From: Artocarpus heterophyllus
Lineage: Eukaryota; Streptophyta; Magnoliopsida; Rosales; Moraceae
Length of the DNA: 64,000 bases
NCBI GenBank assembly: GCA_025403435.1
Contig: CM046345.1
Location: 10,420,235-10,484,234, forward strand
Direction of reading: 5' to 3'
Part shown: positions 26,081 to 35,627 of the stretch, one piece after another
Position numbering within the stretch: position 1 is the first letter of the stretch
How the letters are laid out: each line of letters opens with the position of its first letter
The notes under the pieces: model-generated
Told to the model about the DNA's origin: nothing
Databases searched by the model: none
What the model saw: only the letters and a program-made list of their open reading frames with translations
Position numbers and translations under genes: made by a program

Positions 26081-28071
26081 TGTTAGACATGTATGCCCTA
26101 AGGAGTAAATATATAATACGTTTTTGGAGATATTTTTATCAATAAAGGATTTATTTATTATTTATATACCAAATCTTGTCTTTTATATGTTCATATTTAT
26201 TGAATGTATGTTAAGCAAACAAAAGTCTGAGACTGTCGGTCTAAACCTTAAGAATTGGGCATGTGATAGACAGATTATGCAGAAGACACGATTCTTAAGG
26301 TGATGGTCTAAATCATAAGATCCGCAATTGATGGAATAAAGTTGGGCACTTTATTCATGCAAAGATTGTTATGTTCTCTATATCCCTTTTGGGAGATGAT
26401 TTATCTTGACCATCGAAGGTGGACTCCGTGAATAGAAACATTGGCACGTTGTTATAGGTGACGATGTGTTTGATCGGGATGTGTTTGATCGGGACATAAA
26501 GTGAATTGATTTGGATTAATAATTCTGTCTCAGCAATTGATTCACTTTAGACAATCATTTGTGTTGTATCTTAATCCTGAGATGAATAGTGGGTCATTTG
26601 TCTTAGCTTGTGTCTTTTGATGTACCAAAGGGTGACACACACATCTTAATAGTGGTATGCATGCCGGTACGTTGAAGGCATGACTCTTGATAACGTAGAC
26701 CTATTATTCATAGATATGAAATCTATAGCTCCTCTTTAGGAGTAATGATATCCTCTTATATGTGTCATCCTGTAATTAAAAAACTGGAACACTTAACCAT
26801 TTGGATACATATGTGTAACCGAATGGTATACTGTCATTAGATAGTAAGTTTTTTGATAGTGAGATAATGAAACGTAAGATAAAAATAATCATAAAGGTAA
26901 GATAGAACTTGTACTTAAGCCGATTATGGATTATCATATGGGGATACGATACACTATGATATGTCATGGAGACTTAGCTATACGAGCTTCGTAATTTTAT
27001 GTAATTTGAGAATGCAGCTCCAAGCTTTTAGTGAACTAGCGTTGGAGTTGATAATTATGAAATGTATATATGAAACATTGGGTTTCATAATTATCAGGAG
27101 CTTGAACTATATAGGTCCATTTGGTCCCCTTTGTTAGCTTACAATATCTTGTAACGATACGACATGCTTTTCCAATAATTGATAACTTATGTCGGATTTA
27201 TTAGATTGGTTAAAATTTAGAAGAATCAAATAATTAATGTTTGTTTATTGGTTGAATTAATGTTGTGATAAAAATTAATTCAAGATAAACTTGTTGAATT
27301 ATAAGGATCGGATAATTATTGCCTGTTTAGCAGTTAATTTAATTTTAGATAAATTAGATCAAGATAAACTTGTAGAATTATTGAGAATTGATTTATTTTC
27401 TTAGAGATTATCTAGATAAAGTTGTTTTAATCAGATAACTTATCTATTGGGTCATTTGAATTAAAACTGAGACTTTATCCTATAGAATCTTGGATGAAAA
27501 ATAAAAGACTCGCAAGATTTTTATTCGACAGTTCAGCCTGCCGATCAGGTGGTTTGCCCTGTCGATCAACAAAGAATAAGATCACGCATTTTCACGCAGA
27601 TCTTATCAGATATTGATCCAAACTTGATTATGTTTCGAGTTTTTGAGACCTAATCTGATAAGGACTGACCCTAGGACCAATCTCTATATAAAGGGAGTAA
27701 GTCTTAAGAGTTACTCAGATCAATTGAGAGATTAAGAGTGAGAATCTGAAAACTTCCTTAGAGCTTTTGTTCACAAATCACGAACACTTGCTTTGGGTTC
27801 TCTCGATTAGTTGAAAGGAGAGTCACCTAGTGTAAGAGCTGTACGTGTGAGCCCACACTCACTCCGATCGTGGATAGAGAATAGCAAAGAAGACCAGTTG
27901 GTTGAGGCTCTTCTGAAACGTTACTTCTCTTCACGTTTTGCGAGGGTTCTTCAGCAATCAAAGGTTAGTAAGATCTGGTTAATTTATGCATATAGCATGT
28001 CAAACTTGTGTTTTGGAAAAAACTTTGATGTAAAATTTTAAAAATTCCACTGCGTATTATTTTTTCCAACA
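26081..28071 (+). mobile_element. Solo LTR (about 2.0 kb) of the element-2 copia family, nested in element 1
   Basis: It begins tgttagacatgtatgccct and ends ttttttccaaca. It aligns along its full length with the reverse complement of the element-2 LTRs (40752-42774 and 48203-50204), including the GGTTCTCTC...GTGAGCCCACACTC block near 27796-27865 and the two palindromic 12-mers at 27533 and 27554. There is no primer-binding site or internal region, so it is a recombination product. Flanks are ttgca and ttaca, an imperfect 5-bp target duplication. It is visibly more diverged from either element-2 LTR than they are from each other. Confidence 0.88.
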
Positions 28072-28500
28072 TTACAAAACCTGCGGAAGCCAGTGGGAAG
28101 TGAGTATAGCATTTATTGTGGAAATAAGATGCGCTCACATGTAGAGGCTATAGGAACGTGCAAACTGATCTTAAGTAGTGGCTTTATTTTGTATTTGGAA
28201 AAGACATTCTATATTTCTAGTTTTTCTAAAAATTTAATTTCAGTTTCCAGACTTATATCAGTTGGATATTCCTTTAAATTTTCAAAATCTTCTTTCAATT
28301 TGTTTTATAAATCTGATTTTATTGGATATGGTACTTTGTTTTATGGTCTTTTTCGTCTTAATTTGCAAAATGATGCCAATTATACTACTATACACGTTCA
28401 TGAAAATATTGGTATTAAGCGATGTGCTATAAATGATGAATCCTCTATGTTGTGGCATCGGAGATTGGGACATATCTCCATTGAGAGAATTAAAAATTAG
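28072..28500 (+). pseudogene. Rest of protease and pre-integrase of element 1
   Basis: The frame from about 28093 carries blocks of the copia protease C-terminus (VEAIGTCKLILSSGF, FYISSFSKNLISVSRL) and the pre-integrase zinc-binding start LWHRRLGHISIERIKN, then stops at 28498. The first bases after the LTR (28072-28092) are frameshifted relative to the protease start before 26081. Confidence 0.8.
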
Positions 28501-29180
28501 TAAATGATGGAGTACTTAGTTCTTTATATTTTACTGATTTTGATACTTGTGTGGACTGTATTAAGGGTAAGCTGACTAACAAGTCAAAGAAGGGTGCTAA
28601 GAGGAGTTCTGATTTATTGGAAATCATACATACAAATATTTGTAGTCCAGACATGGACACGTACTCTTAAAGATACTTCATTTCTTTCATAGATAACTAC
28701 TCACGATACATATATCTCTACTTGCTTAACAATAAAAATGAAGCACCAGATGCTTTTAAGATCTTTAAAGCGGAAGTAAAGAAACAATGCGGGAAGCAAA
28801 TTAAGATCGTGAGGTTAGATAGAGGTGGAGAGTACTACGGTAGATACACTGAGTATGGACAAGCACCTGTTCCATTTGCTAAGTTTATGTAGGAACATAG
28901 GATTGTTGCCCAATACACTATGCCTGATTCTCTAGACCAGAATGGTGTAGCTGAAAGAAGAAACCGAACATTAATAGACATGGTGTGAAGTATGCTTGCT
29001 AGCTCCAAACTTCTTGAGTTCTTGTGGACTGAAGCTCTTAAGACGGCAGTGTACATATTGAACCGAGTTCCAACCACGGCTGTCCCCAAGACGCCTTTTG
29101 AGTTATTCAAATGTTGGAAACCGAGTTTGCGATATGTTCGCGTCTGGGGATGCCCGTTAGAGGTAAGAGTTTAAAATTCA
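28501..29180 (+). pseudogene. Integrase of copia element 1, catalytic residues lost
   Basis: Recognisable blocks are IIHTNICSPD, FISFIDNYSRYIYLYLL, VRLDRGGEYYGRY and [16 protein letters not shown], then the pol linker [13 protein letters not shown]. In working copia integrases the first two blocks read HTD and DDYSRY. Here Asn codons (28635-28637 and 28695-28697) replace Asp. The Glu of GVAERRN is kept. Stops occur near 28669, 28890 and 28986. Confidence 0.85.
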
Positions 29181-29627
29181 CAAGAGAAAAAGCTAGACCC
29201 AGGGACCATAAGTGTATATTTTGTTGGTTATGTTGAACGGTCTAAGGGATACAGATTTTATTGTCCATCTCATAGTACTAGATTTGTGGAATCAAGGAAT
29301 GCAAAATTTCCTGAGAATGACTTAATTAGTGGGAGCAATCGATCCTGGAACACTGTTCCTAAGAAAGATCATACAGATGCTCAACCTTCCACTTCTTATA
29401 ATAGATTGATTGTTGTGCACAACACGCCTAAAGTTTAGATGCGTGATGAACAACAACAATTCATTCAAGTTCCATAAACTGCCGATCATGAAATAGATCC
29501 AGCTGAACAATAGATACAGGAACCTGTTGAACAGTTTGTTGAACAACATGCTCCTCAGGAGAATGTTGAACCAACATTAAGGAGATCTACTAGAGAAAAG
29601 CGATCGACGATACCTAGTGACTATATT
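29181..29627 (+). pseudogene. Integrase C-terminus and linker of element 1, degraded
   Basis: Frame-shifted segments resemble the copia integrase C-terminal extension (VGYVERSKGYRFYCPSHSTR, then FVESRNAKF), followed by an acidic/Gln-rich linker with stops (about 29436-29512). Confidence 0.6.
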
Positions 29628-30530
29628 GTGTATCTACAAGAGTTTGACTACAATGTTGGAGCTGAAAATGATCCTGAAACGTTTTCACAGGCCATAAGTT
29701 CTAAGGTATCTGACTTATGGTACAGTGACATGAAAGATAAAATGGATTCTATGGCATCTAACAGAGTCTGGGATTTCGTTAAGTTGCCTGATAGTGTAAA
29801 AGCCATTGGATGTAAATGGGTCTTTAAAACAAAGAAAGACTCATTGGGCAACATTGAGAGACATAAGGTAAGAGTCGTTGCCAAAGGATTTGCTCAAAGA
29901 GAAAGAATTGACTATACAGAGACTTTTTCTCGTGTATCTAAAAAGGATTCTCTTCGAGTCATTATGGCATTGGTTGCCCATTTTGATATGGATTTGCACC
30001 AAATGGATGTGAAAACGGCATTTCTTAATGGTGATATAGAGGAAGAGGTTTACATGAAACAACCAGAAAGATTTTCCTCTAGTGATGGTGAGCATTTGGT
30101 CTACAAGCTTAAGAAATCAATATATGGATTGAAACAAGCCTCTCGTCAGTGGTATTTGAAGTTCCATGACGTTATCTTTTCATTTAGTTTTGAAAAATAT
30201 ATCATGGATCAATGTATATACCAGAAGGTTAGTGGGAGTAGGATTTGTTTCATTGTGCTATATGTGAATGACATATTACTTGCAACTAATGATAAGGGTT
30301 TGTTATATGAGGTGAAGTAATTTCTCTCAAAGAACTTTGAAATGAAGGATATGGGATAGGCATCTTATGTCATTGGCATTAAGATCTGTAGGGATAGATC
30401 TCGAGGCATTTTGGGTTTGTCTCAAGAGACCTATATCAACAAGATTCTAGAGAGGTTTTGGATGAAAGATTGTTTAGCAAGTGTAGTACCCATTGTGAAG
30501 GGTGATAGGTTTAATTTGAACTAGTGCCCG
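29628..30530 (+). pseudogene. Reverse transcriptase of copia element 1, YVDD changed to YVND
   Basis: 230 codons stay open (29628-30320). They contain the copia RT start (DKMDSMASNRVWDFVKLPD), [36 protein letters not shown] with its catalytic Asp, and KSIYGLKQASRQWYLKF. The second catalytic motif reads LYVNDILLAT (Asn codon 30267-30269) where active enzymes have YVDD, so polymerase activity is not expected. Stops follow at about 30318 and 30357. Confidence 0.92.
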
Positions 30531-31217
30531 AAAAATGAGCTCGAACAGGAACAAATGAAAAACATTCCATATGCTTTAGCTATTGGAAGCCTAATGTATG
30601 CTCAGGTCTGTACAAGACTTGACATTGCATTTGCTATGGGAATGTTGGGGAAATATCAGAGTAACCCAGGTGTTGACCACTGGAGAGCTGCAAAGAAAGT
30701 GATGAGATACCTTCAAGGGACTAAAGATTACATGCTTATGTATTGATGGACTGATAATCTAGAGGTGATTGGCTACTCTAACGTAGACTTCGCTGGCTGT
30801 GTTAATTCGATAAAATCAACATTTGGTTATGTTTTCATATTTGTTGGTGGAGCTGTATCTTGGAGGAGTGCAAAGCAGACTTTGACTGCTACCTCTACTA
30901 TGAAGGCTGAGTTCTTTTTTTGTTTTGAAGCTACGTCGCATGGTGTATGGTTGAAGAGTTTCATATCCGGGCTTAGAATTGTGGATTCTATTTTTATGCC
31001 AATGAGATTGTACTGTGACAATTCAGCTGTGGTATTTATGGCCAAGAACAACAAGAGCGGTAGTCGAAGTAAACACATCGACATTAAGTACTTGGCTATA
31101 AGAGAACGTGTTAAAGAAAAGAAAGTGGTCATTGAACATGTTAGTACTGAGTTGATGATTGCCTATCCATTAACTAAAGACATGCCACCAAAGAATTTTA
31201 AGGATCATATAGTATGA
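30531..31217 (+). pseudogene. RNase H region of copia element 1
   Basis: It contains LMYAQVCTRLDIAFAMGML, the RT-RNase H connection, then GYSNVDFAGC. The usual first catalytic Asp (Y-S/T-D) is Asn here (30780-30782). Later blocks AVSWRSAKQTLTATSTMKAE, LYCDNSAVVFMAKN and SKHIDIKYLAIRERV are kept. A stop (30744-30746) interrupts the start. The frame ends at 31215-31217. Confidence 0.88.
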
Positions 31218-31550
31218 ATGGGACTTGGTTCCATGATGTGAATTTTATTGTACGTACATTTGGTTATTTATTTATGAAACCCTTATTCAGTTATAATGTT
31301 TTCTCATATTCAGTTATGTACATATTCAGCTACCTTGAGAAAAATTAATTAAGTTGGACCTGGAATAAACATAAGGTTTATTCATTAGGTTGCGTTACCA
31401 TTTATGAGTTAGTAGTAAGGGATATAATGCATTATAATACATAGAAGATAATACTCATTATAAGAGGAGCTATTGCCATGATTCATGTGTTTATTCCTTA
31501 AGTTTGAGATTGGTTGATTTTGGTTATTTAGAAAATATACGTGGACCAAG

Positions 31551-32003
31551 TGAGAGTTATTTATTTGGTTTTTTAAATTATAATAAATAAATAAAAATAA
31601 ATTTAAGTGGTCTAATAGACACGTTTTTTTTAAAGAGTGTCAACCAAAAGGTATTCAAAACTGTTATAACGCTTAAAAAAAATACCTCTTTTCATGAAAG
31701 GTAACGTACACCTTGATGGTGAGTGTCTATAAATATCACGTTAAAGATGGTCCATATGCCTATGCAATCATTTCAGAAATACACCATCTCTAAAATTGCA
31801 GAAGGTTTAGAAGATTCTCTTTCTTTCACAGGTTTTGTTCTCTTCAGGAATTCTTGTAGAGAAACTCGCTGTTCATTTTTTAGAATATCAATGGCTGAAT
31901 GTCAGTTTTTGTTTTTTACGTTTCCGTATTTAGATGATTTTTATGCAATTTAGTTCATGCATATATGAAAATCATAACTCTGTATATATGTAAATCTCTA
32001 ACA
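31551..32003 (+). repeat. 3' LTR of copia element 1
   Basis: 453 bp, beginning tgagagttatttatttgg and ending tctctaaca. It is preceded by a purine-containing tract (gtggaccaag). It matches 23598-24067 with scattered substitutions and a deletion of AT-rich sequence near its start. Target duplication agtta follows at 32004-32008. Confidence 0.88.
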
Positions 32004-32008
32004 AGTTA

Positions 32009-34890
32009 TTCTTTTTGCTTTGTGGGAAAAACTATATTGAAGTGCAATGAAATTTTCTATGGGTAAAGAACTTTTTTTTTAGACAATTAGATTTAGATTC
32101 AACGATAAAAAGAGACAAAGATGCATTAGACTAAAATAAGACCTCTATTATATGTTTCTGTATCAAACAATTATTCTAAGAGAGAGAACCACCTTTCCTA
32201 CCAGCTCCAGCGAACCTTGCACCCCTCCAGTAAACTCATCCCTTAGGCGACAATTTGGAAAGGGGAAGCTGGTCAAGCGGTGTTGGAAAGCCGGTCAAGC
32301 GGCGTTGCGACGTCGCGATGGAATCTCACGTAGTGAAACTCCCAATGAAAATGAACGATTAGGATCGGTGATGGAAGAGCCATAAGCAAAAAAGGACGAC
32401 TTGAAGCTTTGGGAGCAACACGGAGGAGAGAAAGACTCGTATCAAGGCAACAACGAAGGGCGTTTGCGGAGTTCGTCTTTAATGGCCTGAGTTCGTGGTC
32501 TGCAAGTCTGCAACGTTCCCCTTTGGTGGCCTAGGTTTATTTCATTTTTTAATAAATATTCTCAAATGATGAACTTCTTGATTCCTTGTTTTGCTGGAGC
32601 TAGACATTGATTGTTTGGATGGATTTGAATTTTATTATAAGAGATTTGGGTTTTAGTTCATACACGGACATTGATTATTTGCTTTGATTTCTCACTAGAG
32701 ATTTGGTTTAATTTCTAAATTTATCTAAAAAATTCCATGTTCCAATAACCAAAAAAGATAAAAAAAAAAAAATGATGTCAATCCAACAACAACAACACAT
32801 GGATGAGAACATTCTAATTTGACTTCAGCATCTAGTGATCAAGTTAGCCTTTCTTCAGGTAACAAAAATTAAATCGCCGCCGCCACCACCAACAACAACT
32901 ATCCTCGACAATATTTTGGTCCACAAGCAGTAGCTCAAGCTCAACCACATTCTAAAACAAACAAATCTGGTGATATATTGCCTTCATGCGACGTCACCTG
33001 GGGTAAGGCGGATTTGCCTAGCGTGATAGTAGTAGACTAGTAGGAGGGAGAGACCAAAAAAAAAAAAAAAAGTCACCTTCCCCAACACGTCAAAGGGAAT
33101 TCTGCCACCAGCTCCGGCGAACTCTTTCCTTCGGTGAAAATTTGGGGAGGATTGTGATAAACTATATAATGTCACAAGCTCAAATTAAAAAAAAGAAATG
33201 GCTAATTCGAAGTAGCAATAAACTATGCAATGTCAAAAGCTCAAATTAAAAAAGAAATGGCTAATTCAAAGTAGCAATAAACTATATAATGTCAAAAGCT
33301 CAAATTAAAAAATAAATGGCTCATTCAAAGTAGCAATCTTTGTTCAATTGCATTCTTTGGTGTTAGGCCAAACCGCGTTTGATGCAACAAATATAAACAT
33401 GTATGTGGTTCTCTCTCTCTCTCTCTTTTAATGAATACATATAAATATATATATCAATGGCAGACCTTGAAGAAAAACCCTACTAGCGCTTTGTTTTCAA
33501 TCATCTATATCATAAATTATTTCTTATGTATTTTTTATTTTAATATGATTTGATTATTTAACAGGACAGAAATATGCACTATTTTGATATTTGGTACCTT
33601 AAAAAGTCTCATTTATTTTTATGTGTTTCAAAGATATTGAGAATTACACTTCTAACTCTCAATAACATCATGAAACGGTCTATATTTATATCTAGCACAT
33701 ATAAATTATGATAATCTTATTCTCCTACTTTTTTCTTTCCTCTTGAGTTGGGGCTTGGGGTTTTCGTTGAACCGTTGGGCCATGCGTTCATAACATCTGT
33801 TTACAACTATATTAGCTTTGTGACAACAGAGAAAAAAGTCAGAGAAACAAGTGAAGGGCAGATATATAATTTTATATTTTGAAGGGAGTTAATTATAAAT
33901 TTCAACAAAATGTGCATATAAATTTAAGAGGAAAAAAATTAGGGTAGGACAACCATGCCAACCTTCCCCTATGAGCAACTCCGCCTTTGCTTGAAAAAAG
34001 TTGTAACAAATGATAAGATTTGAAAGTAATTGTAGTAAATGATCTGTGTGTTTGGGAATCAATGTCTAACTTCAAAGTTACAACTGTTACATTGTAAATC
34101 TTTTAAATGCTAAAACATAAAGGAAAAATATGTTATTATAGTGTAAAGTACTCATACACTATATTGTTTAAGTTTTAACTTAGTTCTCAAATACTCTAAA
34201 TAATATTTGAAATTAATTGTAGTTTTTTGAAAATATTTGCAACAAATAAAAGAATTTTATTACCGTATTAAAAAATTAAAAAATACAGCAAATGATTTTT
34301 ATAGCAAATATGTGAGAGGATATGACAATGATGATGCAACAGAAAAAGAAAAGTGATCCCCTCAAAAAAATAAAAAAAGAAAAAGAAGAAGAGAGATTGA
34401 TTTTTAATTTTTTTTATATAAAATATGTTATTTTTAAGCAAATAAATAAAGCAATTTTATTTTATTGATAAAACATATGTGTTTTAGTTGTTGGATTAAT
34501 TTTTTAACGGTATGATCTACTATTAAAATTATTTCTATGTTACATATTTCAAATTTTTAGTGTACATGTTTGTATGTCATACTGTTTAAAATCTTAACCA
34601 CATCAATAAATCAAAATTATATTCTCAGTCATAAATTTTTTTAAATTTTATATCCGAAAATATATGTTTAAAATATATGTTATTAATTTTTAAGTCCTTT
34701 TACCAGAGCGTTATGTGTCTGATTCTCACCCCAAAGAGTCAGTCCGAACGAAAAATCAAAATCAACTTTTCTCCCTCTGTTTTTTTTTTTTTTCTTTTTC
34801 TCTTCCTCCAGATCAAAATAAGGATTTTTCAGAACGGAAAATAGCAACTTTGTCCGGCAAAGGGCTGGGTTTTGATCAACGTATATTGCC
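32009..34890. other. Intergenic DNA upstream of the PPR gene, no gene seen
   Basis: No supported coding sequence. 32201-32265 and 33106-33151 are related GC-richer fragments (ccagctcc(a/g)gcgaac followed by aatttgg(a/g)). A three-copy tandem repeat lies at 33156-33337, a (TC)n run at about 33411-33427, and (AAAG)/(GAAA) rich sequence around 34340-34395. The rest is AT-rich. Around 34050-34200 is a diverged block with gtgtttgggaatcaatg that resembles the MITE ends seen elsewhere. Confidence 0.45.
33156..33337. repeat. Tandem repeat, three copies of about 60 bp
   Basis: Units contain ataaactata(t/c)aatgtca, aagctcaaattaaaaaa and aaatggct(a/c)attc(a/g)aagtagca, with only a few substitutions between copies. 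Confidence 0.88.
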
Positions 34891-34959
34891 CGTCATGTGC
34901 TGACCATGAATGCATCGACGCGTGTACCAACAGTAGCGGTGAAATTGAGCTTACCTCAC

Positions 34960-35627
34960 AGTCACAGCTTTTATTCTCCCATTTTCTTTCACCCCAACTC
35001 GCTTGGACACAAAAGATCGAGCTTTTTGACGGCTGGTAAGCCAGGGCTGGCCCTTCTCCTCTCTCTCCTCTTTCTCTCTCTAGACGGACCCTGAAGCCTT
35101 CTCCTATTCCGGTATCTCTCTCTCTGACTTTCTGTATCTCCGACCATGTCATATTCAATGTTTTGTTTAGTGGGTAGGGAATATTTTTCAATATATGAGC
35201 TCCAAATGGTATTTTTGACGACTGGTTATATTTTTTTGGTTGTAGATTGTGATTAAGAAAATGGGTTTTGTTGAAAAAGATTGATGCTTTATGTATGTAC
35301 CTCCTGTAAAATTGAAAGAAAAATTGTTTCTTGAAACAAGTATTCTGTATTCTGATTTTGTGTACCTGAAGGAAAGAGATGAACCTTAGCTTTTTTTTTC
35401 TTTGTTTTTTTTTGGGCTCTGAGATGAACTTTAGCTTGTTAATTGTTAGTGTTTGTCAATTGGAAGTGCCTTCTGATAATAAGGTTGTTTTTGCACTTTT
35501 TTTTAGCTCTTAGTTTTTCAAAAAGGAAAAACAAGTTTTTGGATGGTTTCATTGCTGGTCAAGGACATTATAATTGCTAGTCAAGCGGAATTGATATATT
35601 AGAATATGCTAATGCATTTTGCAGATA
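34960..35627 (+). promoter_or_regulatory. 5' UTR of the PPR gene, probably with a leader intron
   Basis: CT-rich sequence (35050-35130) is typical of a plant 5' UTR. A splice acceptor (ttttgcag) ends at 35624, three bases before the start codon at 35628. Candidate donors are ctg|gtaagc at 35036 and ccg|gtatct at 35112. A leader intron of about 0.5-0.6 kb is inferred. In-frame codons upstream of 35628 would lie in the intron, so the ATG at 35628 is the best start. Confidence 0.55.

Larger units (their letters stand above)
23598..32003 (+). mobile_element. Ty1/copia LTR retrotransposon, element 1 (decayed, carries a nested solo LTR)
   Basis: Layout: 5' LTR 23598-24067, tRNA-Met primer-binding site at 24068, leader with palindromic motifs, gag from 25203, protease split by a 2-kb solo LTR (26081-28071), then integrase, reverse transcriptase and RNase H to 31217, and 3' LTR 31551-32003. 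Integrase precedes reverse transcriptase, which defines the copia order. Without the nested LTR the element is about 6.4 kb, a normal copia size. A 5-bp AGTTA duplication flanks it. The coding region has many stops and frameshifts, and Asn replaces Asp at four conserved motifs, so it cannot encode working enzymes. Confidence 0.93.

Noticed and set aside
35619..35627. Start of the PPR protein three codons earlier
   Set aside because: The upstream codon is TTG and the interval contains a clear intron acceptor (ttttgcag). The conserved MLRAKHI start is at 35628.
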